Assembly (NCBI GenBank): GCA_038323965.1
Contig: JBBQHM010000002.1
Coordinates: 1 to 64,000, forward strand
Length of the DNA stretch: 64,000 nucleotides
Direction: 5' to 3'
Source: JBBQHM01 sp038323965
Lineage (GTDB): Bacteria; Verrucomicrobiota; Verrucomicrobiia; Chthoniobacterales; UBA10450
The first letter of the stretch is position 1. Every line of letters begins with the position of its first letter. The notes under the pieces were generated by a model that was not told the DNA's origin, did not search any database, and worked only from the letters and a program-made list of their open reading frames with translations. Shown here one piece after another: positions 1 through 9,585 of the stretch. Position numbers and translations under genes: made by a program.

Positions 1-942
1 CACCGTCGTCTCGCCGCTCAACATGATCGCGTCGGCCTGTTCGAAGACAGCATTCGCGACGTCGGTGATCTCCGCGCGCGTGGGGAGCGGGTTGGTGATC
101 ATTGATTCAAGCAGATGCGTCGCGACTACCACTGGCTTTCCCATGCGAAGGCAGCGCTTGACGATTCGCCGTTGGATAATCGGCAATTCCTCCATCGGAC
201 ACTCAATGCCTAGATCGCCGCGTGCGACGATGATGCCGTCGGCCGCCTCGATGATTTCGTGCAGGAGGCGAACGGCCGACTGGTCTTCAATTTTCGCGAT
301 GATTTTCGCGGAACTTTTCTTCTCGGCGAGAAGGCGACGAAGCTCGTCTACATCCGCCCGTTCCCGCACGAAACTCAACGCGATAAAGTCGACGCCGACC
401 TCAATTCCGAGAGCGATATCGGCAATGTCCTTAGTGGTGAGCGGCGGCAGATTCACGCGAATGCCGGGAAGGTTGATATGTCGCCGCGACCCCAGGGTGC
501 CGGGGGTGAGCACCTTCGAGCGAATTCGGTTCGCCCTTTTATCGAGCACCTTCAGCTGTATCACGCCGCTATCGACGAGAACGGTATCGCCTTCGTGAAT
601 ATCATGAACGAGGCCGTCGTAGTTCACGTCCACCGAATACGCTTCCTCGCTTTTCGCTCCGCGAACGGTGAATTCGAGAATGTCGCCCGGCTGCAGATGT
701 AAGTCCGTCTTGAGATCGCCAGTTCGGATGGCGGGCCCCTGGGTGTCGAGCAGGACGGCAACGGGGCGCGCAGCTTCGACTGCTATCTGGCGAATCCTTG
801 GAACTATTTCGCGCACCCATTCGGGGCGCGCGTGGCTCATATTCAAGCGGAAGATGTCCGCACCTTCATGAATCAGCTGTCGCAGAATCTCAGGAGATTC
901 GCTGGCCGGCCCGAGGGTGCAGATGATTCTAGTTTTCCGCAT
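1..942 (-). CDS. pyk: Pyruvate kinase, C-terminal part cut off by window edge
   Basis: Converts phosphoenolpyruvate and ADP to pyruvate and ATP, the last step of glycolysis in the cytoplasm. Read on the minus strand from ATG at 942, the protein opens with MRKTRIICTLGPAS, the classic pyruvate kinase N-terminus with the substrate-binding region, followed by LNMSHA. The last visible residues are ADAIMLSGETTV, which match the conserved ADAVMLSGETA segment near the active site. About 314 codons are present; the family is usually about 470-480 residues, so the C-terminal allosteric domain lies outside the window. A competing ATG eight bases upstream is out of frame and stops at once. No partner gene is visible on this side. 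Confidence 0.95.
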   Translation of the reverse strand, partial: MRKTRIICTLGPASESPEILRQLIHEGADIFRLNMSHARPEWVREIVPRIRQIAVEAARPVAVLLDTQGPAIRTGDLKTDLHLQPGDILEFTVRGAKSEEAYSVDVNYDGLVHDIHEGDTVLVDSGVIQLKVLDKRANRIRSKVLTPGTLGSRRHINLPGIRVNLPPLTTKDIADIALGIEVGVDFIALSFVRERADVDELRRLLAEKKSSAKIIAKIEDQSAVRLLHEIIEAADGIIVARGDLGIECPMEELPIIQRRIVKRCLRMGKPVVVATHLLESMITNPLPTRAEITDVANAVFEQADAIMLSGETTV

Positions 943-1000
943 CGGCGATCATAGCATCGAAGGCGACTACAATCGCATTCCGCCTTGACGAGGTCGAAAG

Positions 1001-3736
1001 CTATCTATGCCTGAAACTCGCGACCAAATTACGGTCAGCCGTAACGTTAAAGGTGTAGATCGGGCTGTAACTCACGACCACCCCGTTTTCAACCCAGTAC
1101 CTAAATCGATACCTTCTTGCTGGTGTCGCTGTGACATTAATAGACGCCCCACTCGCGAAGCTTCCGCCGCCGGTAACGCTTCCACCATAGGCGGGATCAG
1201 CCGAGAGAGTAACTGTGAAAGCCGTAGAGGCTGCCTGGTTATAGGCAAGAGCAACGGTACCAGTTGCGCTGTGATAGCCAGCTACAGCGACGCGATATCT
1301 TACACCAGCTTTCGCGGTGAAACTTACGCGGCTCTGCGTTCCGGAACCGTAGTCGTCATTACTAGCCACGGCTGTAAGTGCATCCACACTATTTCCAGTA
1401 TAGACGGCTAGAACAGTGTCGAAGTTGCTTTGTAAGGTATCGAAGACCGCCTGCCCATCCACCGGAGCAGTCCAGTCAAACCATACCGACGCCCCACATA
1501 AAACTCCCGCATGAGCCGGTTCTCCAGCCTCAAGTGTAGCGTAAAGATTATTCTGGGAGACCGTGCCACTGGCCCCGAACAGCGGCTGGCTGCCAGAAAA
1601 CATGTCGTTACTTGTCGCGCTGAAGTTTGCGGTCACGGAGACTCCGCCCGCCGAAACCACAATCGGGCGGCTCGCCATCGCATTACCGTCGCTCCATCCA
1701 GTGAACGACCATCCCGTATTCGCGGAAGCCGAGATAGTTTGAGTAGAACCAACCGGGTAAACCCCTCCCCCACTCACTACCCCGGCACCGCTGGGATTTG
1801 AGAGGACAGTCAACGTGGCCGTTCCCGTCGTATTTGTAGTTACGAACGACGCTATCGTCCCCTGACCCCAGCCCGCGCCGCGTCCCAGGTCAGTGGTGCT
1901 GCTATTATGGGCCATGGCCCGGAAGTAGTAGGTCGTGTCCGGCTGCAATCCCGTCAGTGTCGTCGAGAACGAGCCCGCGCTGGCGGTAATTCCGTTGTTA
2001 TCGACGAACTTATCAAACGTCGTCGACGTGCCCCATTCGAAGTAGTAGCCATCGATGGCCGCTCCGCCATCCGCGGTGATACTTCCATTAATAACCGCTG
2101 CAGTGTTGCCAATGGACGTCGGGCTATCGGTCTTTACCGTCGGAGGTGCGGCAACGACCACAGAACTCGGGATGGCGCCCGTGATGTGATAAGTTCCCAC
2201 CGACGCATAGTTAGAGTATCCGGTGGTGAGCGGAGAACCGTCGCCGTCACCCTCAATTTTGAGGTAGTAAGTTCCGGCAGCCAGACTGGTAGTTAAGCCG
2301 CTGGCAAGATCTTGCGCAGGGTTGGATACACTGACGACAGTGCCGAGCGAGTTAAACAGGGTAAGCTTTGCATCAAGATCGGGGGCGTAAGCATCGCTGC
2401 TTACGTTGAGAGATATGTTCCCGCCCGATGTCGTGAAGGAATAGAAGTCCTGATCGGCCGCATTAGCCACCACTCCGCGATAATCCACATTACCGCTCGA
2501 AACAGGTAATGTGGCTGCTGCTCCAATACTGTTGCCAGCCTCGTCCGTCACATAACCAAATCCATTGGTGAAACGACTTATGAGCGCAAGATCGTCTTCC
2601 GTATTGTTTGCGTACTGGTATTCTCCCTTGCTAAACTGTGTCACCGACTTGTAGTAGGACGACCCCATGATCGGTGCCCAACTGGTTGGCCCTGTCCCCT
2701 GGCCTTCAAAGTATTCTTCGTGACCACTCGGCAGGTTGCGACCATCGTGACTTAACCCAAGGGTGTGGCCTACTTCGTGGGAGATCGCTTCCGAAACACC
2801 GGTGACGCTGGAGTTAAAAACCCAGCAAGGAATAGTCGATGAAAAGTAAGTTCCGGACTGGGAGAAACTGTTCACGTAGGCTACCCCACCCGAGCCCGAC
2901 GCCGCCGTATCGGTAGGCGTGATGATACAACGCATCCTTCGTCCCACCGGTGCCGAGTTATATTTATTAAGGTCGGTGGTAATATTGATGTCGAAAGGCG
3001 CGTAGTCCCCGGCCACGCGATTGAAAATTGCATCGATCGTACTGGCCGAAAAATTGTAGGAAGCGGCAACGATCGTTCTGCCATTGTTCCAATCCGGGTC
3101 TGTGACGGTTTCACCATCGAAGTCCAGGTAGATCTGCGCGACGGCAGACGGACGACTGTTATAGACTGGAACCGCGGCTCCGACCGCGGTGGTTGTGGTG
3201 GTCGAAGCACTAGCAACAGCCGCGACTGCTTCCGGAAATTTTTCGCAAAGCACCTGACCGAGCTTCACCTCTTTCATGACCAGATCGCCGGCCTCATTGA
3301 ATTCGATCTTATTGGCGAGCCCTTTGGCCACCCGCTGAATGATCCCACTGACATGTTGCTCGCCCACGTTCACGAAAAAAGTACTAGCCGGGTCGTCACT
3401 GAGCATTCCGCTCACCCGCAGGATTGGACCGTCAGCGACGATGAGGTTCACCACGCCGTCGGTTGCTTCATCGCTACTCAAAGGGATGGTCACGCGATCG
3501 CCGATCTTAATCGTTCGGGCAGTAGCGAATGAGGTCGCGTCCAGGGGAGTGATCGCATCGATCTCCCGCTCGGCCGTGGGCAATAGCCGGCTTGCCGGCA
3601 AAGTGATGTGCGTAGTATCCGTGCGTCCTGCTACTCGGAAAAGAGGTGCGTTCGGCGCACCGAATGCGGTGCTGGCTAAGAGTAGCGTACCGGCCAAGAC
3701 AGCGCCCAGATAGCGCGGACTTTTGAGCTTATTCAT
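1001..3736 (-). CDS. Secreted metzincin-type zinc metalloprotease with PPC, Fn3-like and InlB-type repeat domains
   Basis: The 911-residue protein starts with a signal peptide (residues 1-27, cleavage near AFG-A). A metzincin zinc site HEVGHTLGLSH is at 320-330 and a Met-turn IMG at about 356-358, so this is very likely an active zinc endopeptidase outside the cytoplasm. Downstream, residues about 400-520 resemble a bacterial pre-peptidase C-terminal (PPC) beta-sandwich. Residues about 535-635 look like a fibronectin type III fold (YYFEWGT, TYYFRAMAHN). GWSFTGWSDG and RYRFRYWVENG look like divergent InlB B-repeats. A second PPC-like block lies between these two repeats. No C-terminal sorting signal is obvious. 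It stands alone, convergent with nothing nearby. The substrate is unknown. The family call rests on motifs only. Confidence 0.85.
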   Translation of the reverse strand: MNKLKSPRYLGAVLAGTLLLASTAFGAPNAPLFRVAGRTDTTHITLPASRLLPTAEREIDAITPLDATSFATARTIKIGDRVTIPLSSDEATDGVVNLIVADGPILRVSGMLSDDPASTFFVNVGEQHVSGIIQRVAKGLANKIEFNEAGDLVMKEVKLGQVLCEKFPEAVAAVASASTTTTTAVGAAVPVYNSRPSAVAQIYLDFDGETVTDPDWNNGRTIVAASYNFSASTIDAIFNRVAGDYAPFDINITTDLNKYNSAPVGRRMRCIITPTDTAASGSGGVAYVNSFSQSGTYFSSTIPCWVFNSSVTGVSEAISHEVGHTLGLSHDGRNLPSGHEEYFEGQGTGPTSWAPIMGSSYYKSVTQFSKGEYQYANNTEDDLALISRFTNGFGYVTDEAGNSIGAAATLPVSSGNVDYRGVVANAADQDFYSFTTSGGNISLNVSSDAYAPDLDAKLTLFNSLGTVVSVSNPAQDLASGLTTSLAAGTYYLKIEGDGDGSPLTTGYSNYASVGTYHITGAIPSSVVVAAPPTVKTDSPTSIGNTAAVINGSITADGGAAIDGYYFEWGTSTTFDKFVDNNGITASAGSFSTTLTGLQPDTTYYFRAMAHNSSTTDLGRGAGWGQGTIASFVTTNTTGTATLTVLSNPSGAGVVSGGGVYPVGSTQTISASANTGWSFTGWSDGNAMASRPIVVSAGGVSVTANFSATSNDMFSGSQPLFGASGTVSQNNLYATLEAGEPAHAGVLCGASVWFDWTAPVDGQAVFDTLQSNFDTVLAVYTGNSVDALTAVASNDDYGSGTQSRVSFTAKAGVRYRVAVAGYHSATGTVALAYNQAASTAFTVTLSADPAYGGSVTGGGSFASGASINVTATPARRYRFRYWVENGVVVSYSPIYTFNVTADRNLVASFRHR

Positions 3737-3807
3737 TGTTCTATGGACGGCCTGCTAGCCCGCGAATTCGATCTTCGACATCGACGGACCTGTGACAAGC
3801 CATTATT

Positions 3808-3831
3808 GGGGGGTGGGGGGTGGGGGCCGGG
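3808..3831 (+). other. G-run tract with G-quadruplex potential
   Basis: Four G-runs (6, 6, 5 and 3 Gs) separated by single T, single T and CC lie on the plus strand, about 70-95 bp upstream of the start of the secreted protease gene. The G-rich strand is the template strand of that gene. The rest of 3737-3968 holds only this tract and the terminator at 3910-3945. Confidence 0.5.
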
Positions 3832-3909
3832 AGTGAAACTTCCGGCAACGGCTACTTTTTAAGCGATTTCCGGGCCAGATGCAATTCCGGTTCTTACTGA
3901 TTTTCGGAT

Positions 3910-3945
3910 AAAAAAAGGCGGCGCGTCATCCCTGACGCGCCGCCC
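3910..3945 (-). terminator. Rho-independent terminator of the DUF4142 gene
   Basis: A perfect 12-bp stem (GGCGGCGCGTCA paired with TGACGCGCCGCC) with a 4-nt loop spans 3917-3944. On the minus strand it is followed by a run of seven T (the A-run at 3910-3916). It sits 24 bp downstream of the stop of the DUF4142 gene. Confidence 0.9.
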
Positions 3946-3968
3946 TTAAATATTAAATTGGAAGCTCT

Positions 3969-4514
3969 TTACGACTTCATCTTCCCCTGCACGCCCTTGA
4001 CGCGCTCGAGATGTCGCTGGATAACCGCACTCGTTTTTGAAGCAAACTTCTTGAGCTCGGGATCGTTTCCGTTCTGAGCTTCGTTCTGGAATTCCGCCAG
4101 ATCCTTCTGGTGATCTTTTGCCATCATGGCCAGATATTCCTTGTCGGATTTCCAAGCGCCCATCGCTGGCTTTTCATTCAGCGCAACGCCGCGCGCTTTG
4201 GCGATCGCCATCAGCTCGCTATTCGCCGTAGTGTGATCGGTGACCATCATTTTCCCGATTTTTTTGACTTCAGGACTCTGCGCCTTTTCCGAAGCCATCT
4301 GCCCCATCTCGACTTCCATCATGCCACCTTTGGCAGCGGCCATGATGAATTTTTTGTCAGCAGCGCTGAGTGCGCTCGTCTTCCCGGCAGCAGGTACTGC
4401 CGCATCAGTCTTCCGGGGGAAGAGAACGGTGGCCTGCGCCGTTGCGGCACCAATGGTTGAAACTGCAATCGCGACCACTAATGCCCGCGAAACTAAAGTA
4501 AGTGTGTTTTTCAT
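3969..4514 (-). CDS. Secreted DUF4142 (ferritin-like fold) protein
   Basis: The 181-residue protein has a signal peptide (residues 1-28, ending ATAQA) and a single DUF4142 domain from about residue 48 to the end. Recognisable family features are the start ALSAADKKFIMAAAKGGMMEVEMG, the segment MMVTDHTTANSELMAIA, and the closing helix KKFASKTSAVIQRHLE. DUF4142 proteins are predicted four-helix bundles in the periplasm and are often linked to envelope stress; the function of this one is not known. Two His-containing helices (DHTT and DHQK) are retained. The gene is monocistronic, with its own terminator directly downstream. Confidence 0.85.
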   Translation of the reverse strand: MKNTLTLVSRALVVAIAVSTIGAATAQATVLFPRKTDAAVPAAGKTSALSAADKKFIMAAAKGGMMEVEMGQMASEKAQSPEVKKIGKMMVTDHTTANSELMAIAKARGVALNEKPAMGAWKSDKEYLAMMAKDHQKDLAEFQNEAQNGNDPELKKFASKTSAVIQRHLERVKGVQGKMKS

Positions 4515-4584
4515 AAGTTAACTAAATCGCCGACGAGTGCCGGCATTACGATTCGATTGCGGCCGCCTCTCTGGCCGTGACGAC

Positions 4585-5964
4585 TCAGCGCGTTTCGTCC
4601 GGCTGCCCGTAGGAACTTTCCACTCGAGTGGCCACATCCTTGTAGCCGTAATCGGCTTCATAAATCTGCTTCATGCAGTCCAGCGATTTCTCCGCGGCGC
4701 CCATTCTGGCGTAGGCGAGTCCGAGATTATACACGATCTCCTTTTTCATCGCGTCCATCGCGACTAATTCCTTCGCTGCTTCCTCAAACTGTTTCGTGGC
4801 CAGGTCGAGCATTCCAAGTTCCGAATAACATCGGCCGAGAAGGTTCATCGCCCGCAGTCGCGCGTTCGGATTCTGGCGCGCGCGCTGCAATTCCGGCACG
4901 GCTTCCCGGAAATTACCGGCCACGACAAGTTGCTCGCCTAGTTCAAAACGTAACTGCAGGTCCGTGGGGTTTCGTTCCACGCGCCGCCTGATTTGCTCCA
5001 TCAACATCTCCGCGCGCCGCTTCCGCGCTTGTTCCAGAGCTACCGCATCTGCCCCCTGCTCCAGAAGCGCGATTTCTCGCTCGATCATTTTCACCTTGAG
5101 GTCAGACGTTTTACGCGCCAGCCCTGGATCCGTGCCGCCGGTGAGCTGCGTCGCATATTCGTACCACGCGACCGCGGATTCCAAGTCGTCCTTTTGTTCA
5201 TTGAGAGAACCGAGCCGCTGCGCCATGGCGACATTTTCCGGGTTCGCCTGGTGCTCGGCATAAGTCTCTGCCAGCTGCCGGTCAATCGAATCGTCGCTCA
5301 CCTGCATCCGGGTCTGTTGCTCGAGCGATATCGCCGCGTCTTTATCCCGGATTAAGTCGCGATAACTCGAAGCTTCGCTCCACCCGCCTCCCTTCATCGA
5401 AGCTCGCGCCGATGCGTCTTTCACCATCCGCGCTGCCACCGAATCGAGCGGATCGATGACAGCGATCCGGTTGTAAATCTCCACCTCACGATCGTTTTCA
5501 CCCAGGTCGTGAAAAATGCGTCCTAGCTCGTGCAGCACCTTGGTGTCGCGCGGATTTTGTTCGAGCAGAGTCTCCAGCGCGAATACCGCTGTCTCACCCG
5601 AACCCGCTGCCACCGCTGCCTCCTTCAAGAGCATGTTTGCCTGTCGATTAAACGGCTCGTCCGCCAGCACCTCCTCCACCAACGCCATCGCACGCCGCGG
5701 GTCTTTTTTGAGCTCACGCTGCGCCTTCATCACCGCGAGCGGAGCGGTCGAGATATTGAACAGACTTTTCTTCGTCGCCTTCGCGCGCGTGATTTCCGTC
5801 CGGCGCAAGAGTTGCCGCCCGGTCAAAAAATCCGGCTCCTGCCTCAGGATGCCTTGCAGCAACGTGATCGCGTACCCGAAATTGCGCAGCTCGATGGCCG
5901 CGACCGCTTTCAACCAATGCGCGCGCTGCGTCTCGCCTAACTCCTTTTCGGTTTTAACTGCCAT
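4585..5964 (-). CDS. TPR-repeat protein translationally coupled to mutS
   Basis: The 459-residue cytoplasmic protein (no signal peptide) is built of helical tetratricopeptide-like repeats. These can be seen at residues about 10-60, 95-190 and 330-450, for example ALETLLEQNPRDTKVLHELG and LRAMNLLGRCYSELGMLDLA. The middle (about 200-330) is charged and probably coiled coil. I chose the ATG at 5964 rather than an upstream in-frame start because it overlaps the mutS stop by one base (TGATG), a typical coupling arrangement, and because the longer version would only translate mutS DNA in another frame. TPRs mediate protein contacts; the partner is unknown. Co-translation with MutS does not by itself imply a repair role. 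Confidence 0.8.
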   Translation of the reverse strand: MAVKTEKELGETQRAHWLKAVAAIELRNFGYAITLLQGILRQEPDFLTGRQLLRRTEITRAKATKKSLFNISTAPLAVMKAQRELKKDPRRAMALVEEVLADEPFNRQANMLLKEAAVAAGSGETAVFALETLLEQNPRDTKVLHELGRIFHDLGENDREVEIYNRIAVIDPLDSVAARMVKDASARASMKGGGWSEASSYRDLIRDKDAAISLEQQTRMQVSDDSIDRQLAETYAEHQANPENVAMAQRLGSLNEQKDDLESAVAWYEYATQLTGGTDPGLARKTSDLKVKMIEREIALLEQGADAVALEQARKRRAEMLMEQIRRRVERNPTDLQLRFELGEQLVVAGNFREAVPELQRARQNPNARLRAMNLLGRCYSELGMLDLATKQFEEAAKELVAMDAMKKEIVYNLGLAYARMGAAEKSLDCMKQIYEADYGYKDVATRVESSYGQPDETR

Positions 5965-8471
5965 CACAGAAGGTCCATCTGCGGTTTCCCGGCGGTGATC
6001 CTTGCCCGTTTCGCGCGCTTCGAGGCTTTTGGCTTTTCCGTTGCCCGATCCGGTTTTTCCAAGTGGGAAAGAATATCTTTCGCCCGATCCAAAATCTGTT
6101 TCGGCAAACCTGCGAGCCGCGCCACTTGGATCCCATAACTCCGGTCCGCTCCCCCCGGCACGATCTTGCGCAGGAAGATAATTTGTTCGTTCCATTCGCG
6201 CACGGCGACGTTCAGATTTACCACGCTGCTCCGCTCCGCCGCGAGCTTGGTCAGCTCATGATAATGCGTCGCGAAAAGCGTGCGCGCCTGGATCTTGTCG
6301 TGCAGGAATTCCGCCACACTCCACGCGATCGATAACCCGTCATAAGTCGAAGTGCCGCGTCCGATCTCATCCAGTATGACGAGACTTCGCTTCGTCGCGT
6401 TGTTTACGATGTTCGCCGTCTCATTCATCTCCACCATGAAAGTTGATTGCCCGCGCGACAGATCATCATTCGCGCCCACACGCGTGAAGATCCGGTCGAC
6501 GATTCCAATTTCAGCGCTCGCTGCCGGCACGAAGCTGCCGATCTGCGCCATCAACACGATCAAGGCGACCTGTCGGATGTAGGTCGACTTGCCCGCCATG
6601 TTCGGCCCGGTGATAAGTGCGAGCCGCAGCATTTCTCCATCGAGTTCCGTGTCGTTCGGCACGAATTTCTCGTCCGCCAGGTTTTGATCGAGCACCGGAT
6701 GTCGGCCATCGCGAATCGTTAGCCGCACCGAGTCCGTCAGGGTTGGCTGCGAATAATTATAGAGACGCGCGGTCTCTGCCAGCGCGGCGATGGTATCAAG
6801 CGTGGCGATGGCGGCGGCGGTCTGCTGAATCGGTGCGATCTCGCGCAGAACTTCATCGCGCAAGGCGAGGAAAAGCTCGTACTCCAGCGCGCACGCGCGA
6901 TCCTCCGCACCAAGAATTTTCCCCTCCACTTCCTTCAACTCGGGCGTGATGAATCTTTCGCCGCCGACCGTCGTCTGCTTGCGCGTGTACCGCTCCGGCA
7001 CATTCGCGAGATTGGATTTCGTAATCTCGATGAAATATCCGAACACCGAGTTGAAGCGGACCTTCAGAGATTTGATCCCCGTCTCGCGGATCTCGCGTTC
7101 CTGCAGCTCCGCGATCCACTTTTTACCTTCGCGCGCAGCCGCGCGCAGCTCATCAAGTTGCGCCTCATGCCCGTCGCGGAAAATCCCGCCTTCCTTCAGG
7201 ATCATGGGAGGCTCATCGACGATCGCCGCCGCTAATCGCGCAGCCAATTCTGGCATCGCGCGCAGATCATCCTGAACGCTTTGCGCAAGCGATGGCGCGT
7301 TTCCGTTTTCGCTTACGGTCGTTACCGCAAACGCCCTGCGATCGAGCAGGGTTTGTAGCTGCGTCTTCAGCAAGGGAATGCGCTCGATCGAAACGCGCAG
7401 CGCCGAAAGATCACGCGCATTGCCCGAAGCCTGGCTCAATCTTCCGGCGGCGCGCTCGATGTCGCGGATAGATTTCAATTCCGCGCGTGTCGCCGCGAGC
7501 AAATCGGGTTCTTGTAACCAGGCGGCAATGAATTCCTGGCGGCGACGTAGTTCGTGCAGATCGCGCAGCGGCTGCAAAATCCAGCTCCGCAGTTTTCGTC
7601 CGCCCATCGGCGTCACCGTCCGGTCGAGCGCGGCCAGCAAGCTCATGTCGCGGGCGCCGCGCGATTCCACGAGCTCCAGGTTCGCCTGGGTGGCGGCATC
7701 GAGCAGCATGTACTCGTCATCCGCATCGCAGCGCAAAGTCGAGAGGTGATCGACATTGCGCCGCAGTTGTTGCTTCAGGTAATGCACGAGCGCGCCGGCC
7801 GCACCGATTGCACCCGGCATTTGCGCGCAGCCAAAGCCATCGAGTGTTTTCGTTTTAAAATGCTCGCAGAGAACAAACTGGGCCTGCTCCGGGATGAACG
7901 CGTAACTCTCATACCCGATGACGTTCGCAAGCTGCGTGAAGCGCTCGCGCTGCTCATCGCTCACCAGAATTTCCGCGGGCGAGACCCGCACGATTTGATC
8001 TTCCAGCGCAGCGCGTGTCATCAGCTCTGCGACACGAAATTCACCCGTCGTAAGGTCCGCATACGCGAGCCCGAACCGCTCGCCCTTCGCGAAAACTGCG
8101 GCTACGTAATTCGCGCGCTTCGCCTCCAGCATATCAAGCTCGCTCACCGTGCCTGCGCTGATGATTTGCGTGATATCGCGCGAAACAATTTTGCCCGGTT
8201 GCGGCTCGCTTGTTTGATCACACACCGCGACGCGTCTCCCGGCCTTGATCAGTTTCGCGATATAATTATGCGCTGCGTGATAAGGCATCCCGCACATCGG
8301 CACGCCATTGCGCTTTGTCAGCGCGAGGTTGAGCAGCGACGAGGCTTCCTTCGCGTCCTCAAAGAACAGCTCATAGAAATCGCCCAGCCGGAACAGCAGC
8401 AGAACGTCCTCTGGCACACTCCGACGCAGCCGCTGATATTGCTGCATCATCGGAGTGAGCGCGTCCGCCAT
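5964..8471 (-). CDS. mutS: DNA mismatch repair protein MutS
   Basis: MutS recognises mismatches and small loops and signals repair through MutL. The 835-residue length is normal. The mismatch-binding Phe-X-Glu is in GDFYELF at residues 30-36. The connector and core regions follow, then the ABC-type ATPase with Walker A GPNMAGKST at 622-630 and Walker B plus signature DEIGRGTSTYDG from 701. The C-terminus is lysine and arginine rich. The ATG at 8471 fits the usual N-terminus (MADALTPMMQQY). The stop overlaps the start of the TPR gene. No mutL is visible nearby. Confidence 0.97.
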   Translation of the reverse strand: MADALTPMMQQYQRLRRSVPEDVLLLFRLGDFYELFFEDAKEASSLLNLALTKRNGVPMCGMPYHAAHNYIAKLIKAGRRVAVCDQTSEPQPGKIVSRDITQIISAGTVSELDMLEAKRANYVAAVFAKGERFGLAYADLTTGEFRVAELMTRAALEDQIVRVSPAEILVSDEQRERFTQLANVIGYESYAFIPEQAQFVLCEHFKTKTLDGFGCAQMPGAIGAAGALVHYLKQQLRRNVDHLSTLRCDADDEYMLLDAATQANLELVESRGARDMSLLAALDRTVTPMGGRKLRSWILQPLRDLHELRRRQEFIAAWLQEPDLLAATRAELKSIRDIERAAGRLSQASGNARDLSALRVSIERIPLLKTQLQTLLDRRAFAVTTVSENGNAPSLAQSVQDDLRAMPELAARLAAAIVDEPPMILKEGGIFRDGHEAQLDELRAAAREGKKWIAELQEREIRETGIKSLKVRFNSVFGYFIEITKSNLANVPERYTRKQTTVGGERFITPELKEVEGKILGAEDRACALEYELFLALRDEVLREIAPIQQTAAAIATLDTIAALAETARLYNYSQPTLTDSVRLTIRDGRHPVLDQNLADEKFVPNDTELDGEMLRLALITGPNMAGKSTYIRQVALIVLMAQIGSFVPAASAEIGIVDRIFTRVGANDDLSRGQSTFMVEMNETANIVNNATKRSLVILDEIGRGTSTYDGLSIAWSVAEFLHDKIQARTLFATHYHELTKLAAERSSVVNLNVAVREWNEQIIFLRKIVPGGADRSYGIQVARLAGLPKQILDRAKDILSHLEKPDRATEKPKASKRAKRARITAGKPQMDLL

Positions 8472-8576
8472 GCCTCAGCTTCAGTCTGCGTTCCCCTCTT
8501 TGCGAGGCGGAAATCGGTTGCCGTCCAATCGAAAGTTGAATCCGAAGGCAATGTTCACCTCATCTTATTCACAACA

Positions 8577-9410
8577 ATGAATCTGACTGTAAAAACCCTT
8601 TTCGTAGTGTTGAACCTGTGCACCGCGATCACAGGCGCGTTCGCTCAAATCACACCGTCAGCTGCACCGATCCAAGTCATGGTCCTCGGCACCTATCACT
8701 TCGACAATCCCGGACAGGATTTGCACAACATGAAAGTGGACGACGTGCTGACCTCCGCGAAACAAGTGGAGCTCGCCGACGTGGCAACACGGCTCGCACA
8801 CTTCCAGCCGACACAGATAGCCGTGGAAGCGCTCTCCGATCGCGCGGATCTCAGCGCGCCGAAGTTCGAAGGATTTTCCCCTGAAATGTTGACGAAAAAT
8901 CGGGATGAACAAGTCCAGATCTCATTCCGCCTCGCGCACCAACTCGGCCACAAAGTCGTTTACGGCGTTGATGAGCAGAGTGACACGATCGATTACTTCC
9001 CCTTCGATAAAGTCGAGAGTTACGCAAAGGCTCACGGCAAATCCGCGGCACTCGAAAGCATGCACAGCAAAGTCGATAGCATGCTGAAGGAAATGGAGGC
9101 GGCGCAGCGCACGAGCACGGTTGCGCAAATGCTCGCGCACATTAACGACCCGGCGCGCATCGCCTCCGGACACAAGGATTTTTATTACAACATCCTCTCG
9201 CTCGGCCAGGGGAAGGAGCAGCCCGGCGCGGATCTAAACGGCGGATGGTATCTGCGTAACGCGAAGATCTTCGCGAAGGTCACCCAGATCGCCCAACCGG
9301 GCGCGCGAGTCCTGCTCGTTTTCGGTTCCGGCCACGCATTCTGGCTTCGTCATTTCGTTCAAAATACGCCGGGCTTTGTTCTCGTGGAATCGGGCGATTT
9401 TTTGAACTGA
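8577..9410 (+). CDS. Secreted DUF5694-like (TraB/PrgY-type) protein
   Basis: The 277-residue protein has a signal peptide (residues 1-24, ending GAFAQ). It then has a domain opening with VMVLGTYHFDNPGQD and closing with VLLVFGSGHAFWLRHF, a layout I associate with DUF5694, distantly like the TraB/TIKI group with conserved GxxH motifs at both ends. Such proteins may be metal-dependent hydrolases, but that is inference. An in-frame open stretch extends about 1 kb upstream through mutS antisense DNA. I rejected it because ATG at 8577 begins a clear signal peptide. The gene diverges from mutS with a 105-bp spacer. A permease remnant follows. Confidence 0.75.
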   Translation: MNLTVKTLFVVLNLCTAITGAFAQITPSAAPIQVMVLGTYHFDNPGQDLHNMKVDDVLTSAKQVELADVATRLAHFQPTQIAVEALSDRADLSAPKFEGFSPEMLTKNRDEQVQISFRLAHQLGHKVVYGVDEQSDTIDYFPFDKVESYAKAHGKSAALESMHSKVDSMLKEMEAAQRTSTVAQMLAHINDPARIASGHKDFYYNILSLGQGKEQPGADLNGGWYLRNAKIFAKVTQIAQPGARVLLVFGSGHAFWLRHFVQNTPGFVLVESGDFLN

Positions 9411-9432
9411 CACAAATTTGCGTTGGGTGTAG

Positions 9433-9585
9433 ACAAAACGGCGCATCCGACGGCTTTTGAATATACAATCGCTGCTGCTCACTGCCACGATTGCCCTTCT
9501 CGGGACCGCCGCATTAATCGCGTGCCTATTCCCGGCAAGACGCGCCACGCTTGTGAATCCCACTGAGGCGCTGCGCTCGGAGTAA
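9433..9585 (+). pseudogene. C-terminal remnant of a MacB/FtsX-type ABC permease
   Basis: Between an in-frame TAG at 9430 and a TAA at 9583 the plus strand reads a final membrane helix and the tail PARRATLVNPTEALRSE. This matches the typical end of MacB-like (ADOP-type) permeases, 'PARRATRVDPxxALRxE'. Only about 38 residues of similarity remain and there is no start or upstream body, so this is a decayed fragment. It abuts the stop codon of the convergent aminotransferase-like gene. Confidence 0.7.

Noticed and set aside
5965..6195. Longer start for the TPR gene
   Set aside because: Would translate 77 codons of the mutS end in another frame; the TGATG overlap supports ATG 5964.
7554..8576. 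N-terminal extension of the DUF5694-like gene through mutS antisense DNA
   Set aside because: A signal peptide begins exactly at ATG 8577; the extension only mirrors mutS.
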